DNA of 64,000 nucleotides from Stentor coeruleus (GCA_001970955.1 MPUH01000072.1:56862-120861); one strand, 5' to 3'; shown: positions 10,021 to 20,765, numbered from the stretch's first letter. Notes: a model not told the origin generated them from the letters alone. A program made the numbers and translations.

Positions 10021-10581
10021 TTAATCTTTTTTACCTACACAACTTGCTTTTGGAATCATACCCAAGACAAAGTGAAGTTTTTCTTTGATTGGATTCTCTT
10101 CATAAAAGTTTTTAAACATATCACAGACGTTGATTCCTACAAATTTTACTAATGCTGGGTTAATAAATGACCATAATGCTATAATCCAAGCAATTTCAAA
10201 TAAAGTTAGGTTTAAACCTTCTAGAATGTAGAATAAGAAAATAAGTAATAAAGATTTTGAACCTGTGGCATTCTTTCTAAACCAGTCAAAACTTTCGTTT
10301 ATTTTGTCATAAAGTTTTTCGTAAAGTTTTTTGATTGAGTTCTCGCAGTTGTGGCAGGATGAGCATTGAAGACAAGAGTCTTTGTTGATGATTTTGCAAA
10401 TTATTGATGCACAAAGAGATGCTATGGCTATATTGCAAAATAGAGAAATTATTTGGATGTCGTAAGCCCAGATTATGGTGAAGATTAGGTTTTCGACAAT
10501 GCAGAGAGTTCCGGTAAGAGGAATGTTTTCCCAGGTTAGGTATTTGCAGCAAGCATTGTTGGGGTATTTCTTACAAGCCAT
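10021..10581 (-). CDS. Membrane protein with two long hydrophobic hairpins, possible reticulon-like
   Basis: 186 aa. Two long hydrophobic regions lie at about residues 22-65 and 110-150, separated by a Cys-rich stretch with CLQCSSCHNC and an amphipathic segment. This paired-hairpin layout, with WENIPLTGTLC before the first hairpin, resembles reticulon-homology domains that bend the ER membrane. Sequence identity is too weak to be certain. The C-terminus ends KKD, not a clear retrieval signal. Its stop lies 31 nt before the CNOT9 start on the same strand, so the CNOT9 promoter probably overlaps this gene. Confidence 0.6.
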   Translation of the reverse strand: MACKKYPNNACCKYLTWENIPLTGTLCIVENLIFTIIWAYDIQIISLFCNIAIASLCASIICKIINKDSCLQCSSCHNCENSIKKLYEKLYDKINESFDWFRKNATGSKSLLLIFLFYILEGLNLTLFEIAWIIALWSFINPALVKFVGINVCDMFKNFYEENPIKEKLHFVLGMIPKASCVGKKD

Positions 10582-10821
10582 TTATATTATGTTGCAATCA
10601 AAAATATATATGAGGTTTATTTTGATGAAGGTATTTTGTTTAATATATTGTTTTGTAAGTTAGACTAATAATAATATAGTTTAAAATTAAATTTATATCA
10701 ATAAAGGTATATTTTTTATATGTGATGCTATCAATTTTACAATAGAACTGAAAAATACCTTGAATATTACTAAAATAACGAGTCTGCTCTTTACTTAAAG
10801 TTTTCAAAAAAAATATTAAAA

Positions 10822-12678
10822 TTACGCTAATTTATTGAGTACCGGTGTACGAGGAACTTTGCTCTTAGGTCTATGGCCTTGTATAAGATCATAAAAGTCA
10901 ACTGGGGTATTTGATGGGCGCTGACGATCAATACTTGAAATATCATTAGAATACGGTGTATAAAAAGATGCACGGCTTTCAGGACCAAGTTGATACTGTC
11001 TTAAAAGCTCTTCTCCAAGTATAGCTGAGTGATCTAAAAGTTCATCAACATCCTCTTCATCTGAAACTTGATCACTATCTTCATCAAAATTATCATTTTC
11101 TTCTTCTTGTTCATCATCCGAATAGCAACTATCTTCATATTCACATTTTAATTGTTCTAAAATAAAAAGTATTTGTTTTTTAAAAGCTTCTTCAGAATCA
11201 TCATGAAGTTGTCTGAGTATTTTATCAAAACCCATTTTCAGAGCTTTTTGCTTAAGCGAAAGCCTTGTGAAAATTGAATAAAGTGTTCCATTAATATAAG
11301 TTCTCAAATTAGGATTATCATGACTAATCAAACTTGCAAGAAGAGGTAAAATATCAAGCCTTTCACAAACATCTTTACCTATAGTAGTCAATGATAAATT
11401 CATAAGAAGTGCTGAACAATATTCAAGACTATATTCACTAAGGTCTTGATAATTTCTTAAAGCCATGACAAGCCATTCAATAACTTTTGACTCAATCATT
11501 ATAGTTTGAGGACCTCTTCGTAGACTGAGTTTCTGAAGATTGCCTATGATATTTTGTCTTAAAAGGGTATCTTTTTCTTCTTTTTTCATTAAAGATACAA
11601 GTACTGGGATTAATTGAGGATCTTTTAATAAATAAGACCTTCCTTGAACTTCTCCTGCAATAACATTTGAAAGCTTAGAAAGATAGTCAACTAGTTTTAA
11701 ACTACTACTTTGTAAAAGCTTTGATAAACCAGATTCATTTATTCTTAGTATATCATGGCTTATATACTCTTCTAATACTTGTCTTCTAACTGAAGATGAA
11801 GATCTTGTAAGTCTCCATCTTAATGCTTGTAAAAGTGCACAATTTTTCAATTCATCAGCTAATGAAAAAAGGTCTTTTTTAATAGCTGCATAGTTCAATG
11901 CTACAAAACTTTCTTTATTTATTACAGGAATAAAAGAACTTGTATTGCTAACTGAATCTTCTGAACTTATAAGAAACCTTTCATATTCCAGAACTTTTTT
12001 TTTCATTAGTTCTAAATTAGCCTCTCCAAGTCCTCCAATATGTGCGAGAAGTTGTTTTGAAATACCAAGTAAACTAAAAGCAAAATTAGTCCATTTGTTA
12101 TTACTTTCGATTATAGCTGCACGTAAATATTCTTCATGATTTCTAGCTCTGATTAGATCTTGGGAATTATTTTGAGGTTTATAATCACCAAGAGTTTGTA
12201 AATATTTAGTAATCCTAGTTCGAAGTTCTTGGACCCAATTTTGTGTGAAGTATTTTTGGAATGTTGGATGCTGAGCAGGGTTAGGAATATGGGGAAGAGC
12301 ATAAAAAGGGAGGAATTCATTTGTTTTACAAAAATCTGCACCTTTTGTACTGAGAAATTCTTTAAAAACTTTGATTTCTTGAGCCCAGGCATCTTTTTTT
12401 CCTTGGATCACGGGGAAAATTGTGAAGTAAAAATTCAAAAAGAACGCTAGTTTTTCGTATTCACCTATTTTCCATAGAGTAGGAATATATCTTTCCCAAT
12501 TTTCAAAGAATTTCTTTCTATTGCCTTCATCATAATATTTAAGGATAATTGCATGCCATTCTTTATGAGTAATAATTTTAGCTGAGTTTATTTCATTTTG
12601 CAAGCAGTCTAGTGTTTGAGTAAGATTGTTTAAAACTAAATAAAAGTGTGCAATACCATGAGTTTCATTTAGTTCCAT
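10822..12678 (-). CDS. ARMC9: ARMC9-like ciliary-base armadillo protein
   Basis: 618 aa from the ATG at 12678; the frame stays open upstream but that leader looks non-coding. The region KGADFCKTNEFLPFYALPHIPNPAQHPTF matches the ARMC9 family pattern, as do CALLQALRWRLT, EYISHDILR, LQKLSLRRGPQT, EYCSALLMNLSL and YINGTLYSIF. The order is a short N-terminal helix region, then armadillo-like repeats, then an acidic tail. In animals ARMC9 acts at the ciliary base and is mutated in Joubert syndrome. The N-terminal LisH motif is shortened or diverged. It is divergently transcribed from the POC5-like gene, with 91 nt between start codons. Confidence 0.85.
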   Translation of the reverse strand: MELNETHGIAHFYLVLNNLTQTLDCLQNEINSAKIITHKEWHAIILKYYDEGNRKKFFENWERYIPTLWKIGEYEKLAFFLNFYFTIFPVIQGKKDAWAQEIKVFKEFLSTKGADFCKTNEFLPFYALPHIPNPAQHPTFQKYFTQNWVQELRTRITKYLQTLGDYKPQNNSQDLIRARNHEEYLRAAIIESNNKWTNFAFSLLGISKQLLAHIGGLGEANLELMKKKVLEYERFLISSEDSVSNTSSFIPVINKESFVALNYAAIKKDLFSLADELKNCALLQALRWRLTRSSSSVRRQVLEEYISHDILRINESGLSKLLQSSSLKLVDYLSKLSNVIAGEVQGRSYLLKDPQLIPVLVSLMKKEEKDTLLRQNIIGNLQKLSLRRGPQTIMIESKVIEWLVMALRNYQDLSEYSLEYCSALLMNLSLTTIGKDVCERLDILPLLASLISHDNPNLRTYINGTLYSIFTRLSLKQKALKMGFDKILRQLHDDSEEAFKKQILFILEQLKCEYEDSCYSDDEQEEENDNFDEDSDQVSDEEDVDELLDHSAILGEELLRQYQLGPESRASFYTPYSNDISSIDRQRPSNTPVDFYDLIQGHRPKSKVPRTPVLNKLA

Positions 12679-12742
12679 TTTCTTTATTATAAGCTTAATA
12701 CATATGAAATAAGTTTTTGTTTTTTTACATAGTTTAATTTCC

Positions 12743-12760
12743 TTACCATTTAAATGGTAA
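12743..12760. promoter_or_regulatory. Perfect 18-bp palindrome in the ARMC9/POC5 divergent promoter
   Basis: TTACCATTTAAATGGTAA is its own reverse complement and sits within the 91-nt gap between two divergent start codons. It is a good candidate for a dimeric factor site serving both genes. The role is inferred only from position and symmetry. Confidence 0.5.
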
Positions 12761-12769
12761 TAAATCGTT

Positions 12770-13501
12770 ATGTCTTCAAAAGATTTACTTGTAAACAATC
12801 TGTCAACGCAGTTTCAAGATTTTATTAAATCAGCCCAGGGCACTATGTCTAGTGTTTTTTCAGTCCAAGCCAAGGAGTTTGAAGTTTTTTTTAATAACGA
12901 AAAGAAAAAATTTGCTGGGGCAATTGGATCAAAAGACAAAGAAATAGATGATTTAACAAGAATACTCAGACATCTTACTGGGGTAAAAAAGCTAAGAACT
13001 GAACATTTACATACTGTTTTTGCTAGAAATGAAAACAAAAGAAAACTTCAGCAAGTATTATATGCATGGATTTCATATTACAACAAGAAAAAGCGATCAA
13101 GAAAAATGAATATTTATGTGTCAAACTTCTTTAAAAGAAATTCTCTAAGAAAAGACTTTAAAAACTGGAAAAAAGAGGCCCAAGAAATTCATAGAGAGAA
13201 ATTCGCTAAGTTCAATGCTGAAAAAATACAAAAGGAAATCGAAATTGCTACTAATAAAGCTAATGAAGAATGCGATACTATGAGAAAAATGATTTGTGAA
13301 CTAACTGAGGATCTTAGGAATGAAACATTAGCGAAAGTCCAGCTTAAACACAAGTTTGAACAAGCACTTTATAGGGGAATTTCTGCTTTAAATGTTGAGT
13401 CTTCAGCAGTACAGCAGGAAAACGATTTTCATTCTACAGGATTTAGCGAAAATAACAAGTTTAAACATGCTACACCTGGGAAAATTAATCTTTTTAAGTA
13501 A
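12770..13501 (+). CDS. POC5: POC5-like centrin-binding basal body protein
   Basis: 243 aa, mostly helical. It shows the POC5 arrangement: IGSKDKEIDDLTRIL, then Trp-containing centrin-binding-like repeats (VLYAWISYYNKKKRSRK and LRKDFKNWKKEAQE), a coiled coil, and the diagnostic end FEQALYRGISALNVESSAV, which resembles the RGVCALNLEA signature of POC5. POC5 binds centrin and builds the distal part of centrioles and basal bodies. It is shorter than the animal protein, lacking the long disordered ends. It shares a compact promoter with the ARMC9-like gene. Confidence 0.75.
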   Translation: MSSKDLLVNNLSTQFQDFIKSAQGTMSSVFSVQAKEFEVFFNNEKKKFAGAIGSKDKEIDDLTRILRHLTGVKKLRTEHLHTVFARNENKRKLQQVLYAWISYYNKKKRSRKMNIYVSNFFKRNSLRKDFKNWKKEAQEIHREKFAKFNAEKIQKEIEIATNKANEECDTMRKMICELTEDLRNETLAKVQLKHKFEQALYRGISALNVESSAVQQENDFHSTGFSENNKFKHATPGKINLFK

Positions 13502-13657
13502 GCAAAATATTAGTTAGTACCTTTATATGATGTTATAAAATAGTATTTATTAGCTAAGAAAATTTGTGTTTTTAAAATCAAATGAATTGAATTTAGTTTT
13601 TATTGTTCATATTTTTAACAGAAATCTAGTTTACAGTCTTAATATATAACTTTTATA

Positions 13658-13843
13658 ATGAAGTTTGTCATGAAGCTACTTTTGAAATGTTTTAAATGCA
13701 AAGAGGAAATACCTGAACAAAATCCTCAAGAAATGGAATACAATGAGGTTAATAGTCAAGAATTAGATTTTAGTTTCGGACCAGATAAAAATTTACATTT
13801 AGCTGAGCCGATACCAGAAGCGATGGAGAATCAAAATAACTAA
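13658..13843 (+). CDS. Small acidic protein, hypothetical (61 aa)
   Basis: A short frame with a gene-like composition: a hydrophobic, Cys-containing start (MKFVMKLLLKCFKCKEE, with CxxC) followed by an acidic, Asn/Glu-rich tail. It sits alone between the POC5-like gene and a long coiled-coil gene on the same strand. It is not recognised. A CxxC near the N-terminus might support lipidation or metal binding, but this is speculative. Confidence 0.4.
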   Translation: MKFVMKLLLKCFKCKEEIPEQNPQEMEYNEVNSQELDFSFGPDKNLHLAEPIPEAMENQNN

Positions 13844-14154
13844 TTGGAAATCACTTTAAGAATGGTTTAAATTTCTTTATTGCGTTGAATACTCTTTTTT
13901 AATTAAGTGTAGACTCAGTTTATAATAATCAATGACAAACTATTTCCTCCATTGTATTCTTTGAGTTGTTAGACTTAATTATATAATAAAGTAAGATTAT
14001 TTTTGTAACTAATACTTTCAATCTAAATTTCTTTGATTTTTTCTATATTTTAATAAGTGTAATATAAAAAGATTGTTAAAATTCTATTATTGGTTTATGC
14101 AAAATTTTAAAGGTCCTTTGGAATTTACTATTTATCAAAGATTTGGTATAAAAC
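13844..14154. other. Spacer
   Basis: 311 nt of AT-rich sequence upstream of the long coiled-coil gene. I see nothing further in it. Confidence 0.5.
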
Positions 14155-16137
14155 ATGGACAGTGAATATGAGGTTAATCCTGAAAAAATATCTCCTAATA
14201 GTGGAGATTCTACACCAGCTGAAGAGCCTTCAGATATGAGTATTGATGTTTCTGATTGTTTTAAGTCAGTAGAAAAAGAAGACCGACAAGAGCAAACTGA
14301 TTTTAATGAGTCTCCAAAATATTCCCGTTCAAAACCAATATTTAAAGAATCCAAGTGCCAGGCAACAGAAACACAAATAAGATCATCATCTAGATTAGAA
14401 AAAATTCCTGAATCTAACATTAGTATTATCCCTGATAAACGTCAAGGATTTCAAAATGTATCATCATCAATCGATAAAAAATCAGAAGAATATTTTGAAA
14501 GTATTGCAGCAAGTCCTGTTAGGCTTAAACAATCAACGGTTGCCCCTGGAGAAGGACTTAAGTTCCTTGAAGCAGAATCTTTAGACTTTCATTTACAAAC
14601 ATCTGAACTACAAGAATTAGAAGCAGTCGAAAACAGTAAATCAAAAAATCTTAAGCATCAAGAGATTTTATATTTACTTTCAAGCGAATCTTCAGGAGAA
14701 CTTGAAGAAATTGGAGCTAAATTAATAGGAAAATCTAGGCAAGAAAAAGATCAAAACAATCCTAGTCCATCTGATGTTAAAAGACAAGGAATAAAACCGA
14801 AAAATAAGAAACAACAGTTAAGAAGCTCTAAAAGAACTGTAGAAAATCAACAAGATATTGATGATAAAGAGGGAAATGAGGCTATTGATATAAAAATTGA
14901 ATCATCTGGTAGGAGAAGTCCGGAAAAAATCCATAACACAAAAAATCCTTCAGAAAGTCCTGAGAATAACGCAAGACTAAGTTTTAGAGCTGAAAAAATA
15001 GCAAATATTCCGAAATTAGTTATAAAAAAATCCCCAGAAAGATCTAAAAAATATCAGAACTCTTCATCATCTGAAAAAGAAATCAATGAAGAAAAAGGTT
15101 TATTAAACAAAGCAGTAACCCAATCCCAGTTATTCGCTGAAGATTTTAATCAAAATAAACTCAGTGTCAAAAATTCAGAAAAATTGAATTCAAGTCACAA
15201 AAGAACCTCATCGCAAGAGTATATCGACCAAGATAAAAGTATTGAAAAAATCACCCTTAAAATTCGTAAAAGCGAAAGACCAGATAAAGAATTAAGGAAA
15301 AACAGAAGAAAAAAAGGGAGTGATTCATCAAATTCATCCAGAAACAGAACTTACAGTCCCAAAAAAGTAAATTACAAATCTAACACTTTAAGATACTCCC
15401 AAGATAGTGATGAAGATGAAAGAATCAATAAAAAATACTCTAAAAACAAATCAAAAATCCAAGAACTACATTTTAGTAGGTTAGAAAAAAATCTAGATAA
15501 AAGGGCAAATAGTCCATTAAATTACACAAACTCAGTCATGTATTCACCTGAACCATATTATACCGAAAGAAGACCTATAGATTTCAATAACTCACAACCT
15601 TATTATACATCTCGGTATAATCTTCCTTATAATAATACTGATTTTCTTCATAAAGAAATTTTTTTAGCAAAACAAAGACTTACTTCATCAGAATTTGGTC
15701 TTAAAAGTGCTGAACAGAAAATTAATCTTTTAAAATCTGAATTAAGTGAAGCTCAAAGAAAAAACTTTTTAGAACTTTCTCAGAGACTTAGTGAAGTTAA
15801 TTATGATAAACTAAGACTTGAGGTTGTTGATTTGAAAAATGTAAGAAATAAATAGGAAAGCTTAGAAGAAGAAAATGAAAAACTTAGAAAAGAAATAACA
15901 GATTTAATGAGTGGAAGAATTTCAGGGAAAGCAATGGAAGAACGAAAAGTTGTTGAAAGAAAAAAAATATTTAAGGTGGAAGTTAAAGAAAGTAAAGAAG
16001 AGTTGAATGAAGAAAAAGAAAAAATTGAGAGGGAATTGAGGAAAAGAGGAATTACTACTCAGAGGAGGTTGATATTACAATCTGAGCTTGAGGCAATAAA
16101 TACAAAACTTGGAATTATTGTAAACTCTAAATATTAA
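14155..16137 (+). CDS. Large disordered protein with C-terminal coiled coil
   Basis: Two exons joined across a 15-nt intron give 655 aa. Residues 1-500 are Ser/Lys/Glu/Asn-rich with many SPxx and RSS motifs and no globular pattern. From about residue 500 the sequence becomes a strong coiled coil (FLAKQRLTSSEFGLKSAEQKI onward), continued by exon two (ESLEEENEKLRKEITDLM...). The architecture fits a structural or scaffold protein of the cytoskeleton or basal body, but no family is recognised. It converges on VPS50 with 58 nt between stops. Confidence 0.78.
15841..15855 (+). other. 15-nt intron in coiled-coil gene
   Basis: GTAAGAAATAAATAG, phase 0, with an in-frame TAG. Splicing continues the heptad pattern of the coiled coil into exon two. 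Confidence 0.9.
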
Positions 16138-16195
16138 TTTTAGAAGATTTTTATAAGATTCACTTTTAACTATAAAAAAAAAACTCGTTATTAAT

Positions 16196-18907
16196 TTAAC
16201 TCAGCATTGTCTGTCTAAAATAATTTTCTATTGTAAGGAGCATATTATTTCTGATATTTTTGCTTAATGATACCACTGCAGGGCAAGTAGTAAACAAGTT
16301 TTTTTGTAGCTTCAATGAAATTTCAGTGTGTTTCATAATCCAACTATGGACAGCCTCAGCACTAGATGTCCATATTTCTATATACTCATTATAAGCCTCT
16401 CTTTTTTTAACATGAGTAATCGCTGAAAGGCAGGAATTAAAAAACTTATAATCTTTTTTCATTTGTTCTCTTCCATTAGCATTACATCTTTTAACCCTTC
16501 CATAACAATCAATTATCTGATCCTGACAATGTTTAGCAATACGACCTAATATTTTAGCTTGTACTGATAATGGAATACTTCCTCCACCAAGTGATTCTAG
16601 TTTTTCTTTAAAATCTTCAATTAAATGAAGTAATCTACTCACATAAGGACTTGTATCATCTTTTTTTTCATCCCATTTCATTCCAAGAATAGCTGGAGAG
16701 AGCCATTCTAATTTCAGCATTTTGCTTGAAAGGGGAATTATTATAAAATCTTCAAGTTCATGTATAAAACTTTCATTTGTTTGAAAAAAATGATCGATAA
16801 ATGATAAATGTGTTGCTGGTAATACTTTGTCTATGTATGGTCGAGAGTTTTTAAGTGCTGATATTAAATTCTTACAAGACATAAGGGCAATTATAGCTTC
16901 AGCAAGTGAAAAAGATTGCGATAGTCTTTTATGTAAAGAATTTATTGCATTTTCACCTTCACCTCCAAGAGAATCAAGAAAGTCTTTTATTCTTATAACA
17001 TTTGTTTGGATATTTTTGTATTTTTTTAAAAACAAATAAGCATCAAAGCAGTTTTCTAAGTCTTCACCACTTATTTCTGTTTCAGAAAACGATGTCATCA
17101 AAAGTAGTCTATAAGACTCATTAGAAAATATTTTATAAATTTCAAAAACCTAAATAAAAATCACAAAAAATTCAAATAATTGCGTAAGTCCATGAAATAC
17201 TTCAAAAGATATAGGAGTAAGTACACTCATTAATTCCAAATAAATAGCAGAAACTTTAATAAAATTCATCCCAGCAGTGCATAAAACTGGAGAATTTTCT
17301 AGCATTTTTATACCACTAAATGATATTTTAGACTCATCTTCAGAATTCTTCACTTCTTGTTCTTTTTTTAAATCGAATGGATTTCCAGATACCAATTTTG
17401 AAAATGTAAAACTTATTTCATCAAAACTCTCAGTAAGGCCTCGTAAAATTTTTAACCCATGCAAATTTTTGTTTATCTCATTTTGAATCTCGAAATCTTT
17501 TGGTATAGGTAGTCTAGTCCATTGTTCAGCTTCAATTATATTCCTATTTTAATATTACGCAAGCTGATTCCATGATGAAGAATTGTAAACATTAAAAAAA
17601 GATATACATTTTTTGCTTATCGAGTTTTTTAATTCTGTTGCAGCAAGTCCTGAAAAATCTTCACCGATTTCAATAAAAATGTTTAGCCAAGTTAACAACA
17701 TCCTCATTTCACTAGATTTAAGCTGAACAACCTGATCACATTCTTGTAGGATTTTAGCTAAAGTTTGCTGAATTTTATCCCAAATAAATTTCCTGTTTTT
17801 TAATAAATTCATTTTCACTTCCATATAGAATTTAAGAACTTCTTGAACTTTTGCATGTTCTTTAATAAAATTATGGGTTATTGGGTAGTTATCATTATTA
17901 GCAAAGCTGTTTATTTCTTACTCATTTTCTTCATGCCATCTGCTTAAAAGATGATGGCTATACATAAGCTGAGTGAGATTTTTAAGTACAGTTCTTATAC
18001 ATGATAAAAATAAGTTTAAAGGAGTGATTTTTATCATATTTTCAATACTTGAAGTAGGAATATATGGTACTGCTTCTTCAATACCTTCTTTTATAAACCT
18101 ACTTACTGAATGAATAAATTCAGCTTGTATAGCTCTATTAATATCATCATATGTTGCTATAGTTGTATATGATAATAACATATTTTCATACAATTTACTA
18201 TCGAAATTGTGACAAAGTCCTCGAAGTGTTGCTTGCATTTTCACATAAACTTTACCTTTTCGCTTTTCTGCTAATTCAGTTACTCCAGCTAATGCTTTGT
18301 ATTTTGACACATCAAGAGTTTGAAGTTTTATTGCTGCTTCATTACATAAAAGTAAAGCTTCATAAAGATTCCCTTGTTTTATTGCTTGTTTAATACTTAA
18401 ACTTACTGCGAATGATATATCTTTGAAATTATTGATTTCATTTATTAATCCTGTAAGCCTTTCTTGCCTTTTTTGTAAATATGCGATTCTCAGATATTTT
18501 TTATAGATATCGCTTTGAAGTGTTTGGATTTGTTGGCGACTTCCATGAGCTAAAGATTTTGATTCCTCAAGAAGGATGTTTATCTTTTGTATATTGTCAA
18601 GTCCTGACAAAAAACTATCATAGTGATCCATAACTTCTAAGAATAAGCCATGAGTAGTGATGTTAAGGCAGTTTTCAAGTTGCTTTATGCGATCTTCTGT
18701 TTCTGCAAGAGAGGAGATATTAAAGATTTCATTTTGAAGCAGGGATGGACCACTTTCCCAGTAACCTGAAGATAAAGTTTGCTGAAGAAATGGCTTTATT
18801 TGGTCTTTTGGAATATTTTGAACATCAACTTCACTTTGCTGAGGCTTGCTTTCAACATACTCAAGACTTGCTTTATCTTGCTTAAACAAAGACCTTAAGA
18901 AGTTCAT
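16196..18907 (-). CDS. VPS50: VPS50/syndetin (CCDC132), EARP tethering complex subunit
   Basis: Four exons joined by three 15-nt introns give 888 aa; the human protein is about 960. The N-terminal third carries the Vps54/Vps50-type helical region (LFLEVMDHYDSFLSGLDNIQKIN, YLQKRQERL). The C-terminus matches the syndetin tail, with QDQIIDCYGRVKRCNANGRE, AITHVKKREAYNEYI and HSWIMKHTEISLKLQ. VPS50 replaces VPS54 in the GARP-like EARP complex, which tethers vesicles for endosomal recycling. The start is placed at the second Met (MNFLRSLF); an in-frame ATG at 18931 would add eight residues. Confidence 0.85.
17150..17164 (-). other. 15-nt intron in VPS50 gene
   Basis: GTGATTTTTATTTAG, phase 0, in-frame TAG. 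It joins ...QLFEFF to VFEIYKIFSNE. It is identical in all 15 bases to an intron of CNOT9. Confidence 0.9.
17544..17558 (-). other. 15-nt intron in VPS50 gene
   Basis: GTAATATTAAAATAG, phase 2, with an immediate TAA if retained. It joins ...SSWNQLA to NIIEAEQWTRLP. Confidence 0.9.
17907..17921 (-). other. 15-nt intron in VPS50 gene
   Basis: GTAAGAAATAAACAG, phase 2, with an immediate TAA if retained. It joins ...SRWHEEN to DFANNDNYPITHN. Confidence 0.9.
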
Positions 18908-19081
18908 ATTTATTACAAAAAATAATAGCATATAAAGTTTAATAAGAGTTTATGTAAGTAAAAGAAAATATGATTTAAGTTGTTTTTTAATGATAATATT
19001 ATTAAGATTTTTTTGAAACAGGATAAATAAAATTATAATATTTTGTAATTATGAGTATCAATACTAATCATAATAACCAAA

Positions 19082-20425
19082 ATGGGGTCAAAATTGATAA
19101 GAGATTGTTGTGAAACAAAAAACAGCGCTTCGTCTATAAACATAAGTTCTGACATAAGCAGAAAATTCATGCAAGAAGATGACGAGCCAGTAAGTGTCGC
19201 CCCAGCATCATTTTCAAAGTTTCTTTCAAATTCCAAGCTAAGAATAAATTTTGCCACTAACTATATCCATTTAACATCTTCTATTCCAGTTGATTTACCA
19301 GTTCTTCTAACCTTTGATTGTGCTTTACCAACAGAAAGATTAGGTTGTGATATAGTATTTATAATTGAACTTACAAGCCATGTATCAAAACTTTGGCTTG
19401 ATGAAATACGTAAGTGTTTATTTTATACACTAAATGAACTTACAGAAAATGATCGTATGAGTATAGTGACATACGGATCAAATATAAAAAAACAATGTGG
19501 CCTTGTAAAAACTAATCTAGCCGGGAAAACTAAACTAGATATGATAATAAAAAAACTAAAAGGAATAGGCTCAGCTGAGATTATAGATGGGATAAGACTA
19601 GCTTTAAAAGTACTTAAAAATAGAATTTATATAAACAACATTGCATCTGTTATCTTATTTTCTGCTAGTCATGATCAAAATCCTTGTTCTGTTCTAGACA
19701 GAGCCAAATTAAGTATGGATGAATACAGGGATCTTGAATTTAGTTTTAACTCAATCGGTTTAGGATTTACTCATGATTCAGGATTACTTAATTTTTACTC
19801 ACTAACTGGAAATTATTATCCTATTTATGATTCAAAAAACTTATATTCTAGATTTCCTGAAATATGTAAATGTGCTTTAACAGGTAAAATACATAATATT
19901 TATCTAACATTTTCCGCATCTTCAAATCTTTCAGTAGATTTTCCTAGGATTTTTGAACATCCCAAGTCAGTTGAATTTGGTAAACGTCTTGCGGTAGTAT
20001 TTTTAATTAGCACAAAAAATGAAAATTATGATGTTAATGAAAGAATTCAAGTTACAGTAAAAATATCTCATAAATTTGAATGTTTTGAATGTTATGGTAA
20101 TATTGATGCTTATGGTTCAAAATGGATTATGGAAGAAATAGAAATTGATGAAGGAGTTATGATTGAATATTATAAAGAAAAAATAATAGAAGTACTTTAT
20201 GAAATGCTTGATAATGATTATAATAGGGCGAAAATAATGTTGGAAAATGCTGTGGGCGAGATAAGGAATTCATGGTTGCAAAATTCAATAAATTTAACTG
20301 CTTTGCTTTCTGAGGTTAATCAATTACAGGAAGAAATTTATTCAGAAAATGAGTGGAGCGACAGAATCCGAACTAAAATTTTTGCATTTATTAGGAAATT
20401 TTGGGGTAAACAGTTTCTTTCTTAG
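19082..20425 (+). CDS. von Willebrand factor A (vWA) domain protein, probably myristoylated
   Basis: 447 aa. MGSKLIRDCC suggests N-myristoylation plus Cys palmitoylation. A vWA fold runs from about residue 88 to 270: DIVFIIELTSHVS, DRMSIVTYGS, GSAEIIDGIRLALKVL, SVILFSASHDQN and FSFNSIGLGFTHDS. The metal-binding DxSxS is replaced by ExTxH (residues 96-100), so metal-dependent adhesion is doubtful. The C-terminal region has beta-rich and helical parts resembling the back half of protist vWA proteins. It is likely a membrane-associated scaffold; partners are unknown. Confidence 0.8.
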   Translation: MGSKLIRDCCETKNSASSINISSDISRKFMQEDDEPVSVAPASFSKFLSNSKLRINFATNYIHLTSSIPVDLPVLLTFDCALPTERLGCDIVFIIELTSHVSKLWLDEIRKCLFYTLNELTENDRMSIVTYGSNIKKQCGLVKTNLAGKTKLDMIIKKLKGIGSAEIIDGIRLALKVLKNRIYINNIASVILFSASHDQNPCSVLDRAKLSMDEYRDLEFSFNSIGLGFTHDSGLLNFYSLTGNYYPIYDSKNLYSRFPEICKCALTGKIHNIYLTFSASSNLSVDFPRIFEHPKSVEFGKRLAVVFLISTKNENYDVNERIQVTVKISHKFECFECYGNIDAYGSKWIMEEIEIDEGVMIEYYKEKIIEVLYEMLDNDYNRAKIMLENAVGEIRNSWLQNSINLTALLSEVNQLQEEIYSENEWSDRIRTKIFAFIRKFWGKQFLS

Positions 20426-20765
20426 TATTTAGTTAGTTTATAGTGTTAATAAATTAAATACATTCTAATTTTATTGTAATAAACTAATAAGCTTGCCAAG
20501 AATTAATAATAAAAGAGCTTTATTATAAAACAATTTATATAAACTTATTATTTAAAAAACCAAAAACTCTATACATATCATAAACAGGATTTTATAATAC
20601 AAACAAAACACTTCATTATAATTTTTAACATTTAAATATCTATAATTTTACTCAACATACAATATAAAAACTAACCATTTCAATCTTATCAATCTCACAT
20701 ATTAACTTTTCGTTTAACTATTATACCAGCTAAAGAAAAAACCTAACAAAATCATTTAAATAACT
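20426..20765. other. Spacer
   Basis: 340 nt. The part just before the next start is rich in A and C and poor in G, the 5'-flank bias seen across this window. No gene. Confidence 0.5.

Noticed and set aside
12743-12760. Classical RFX X-box
   Set aside because: The half-sites are spaced too far apart for the usual X-box, and RFX factors are not known from ciliates, so it is reported only as a palindrome.
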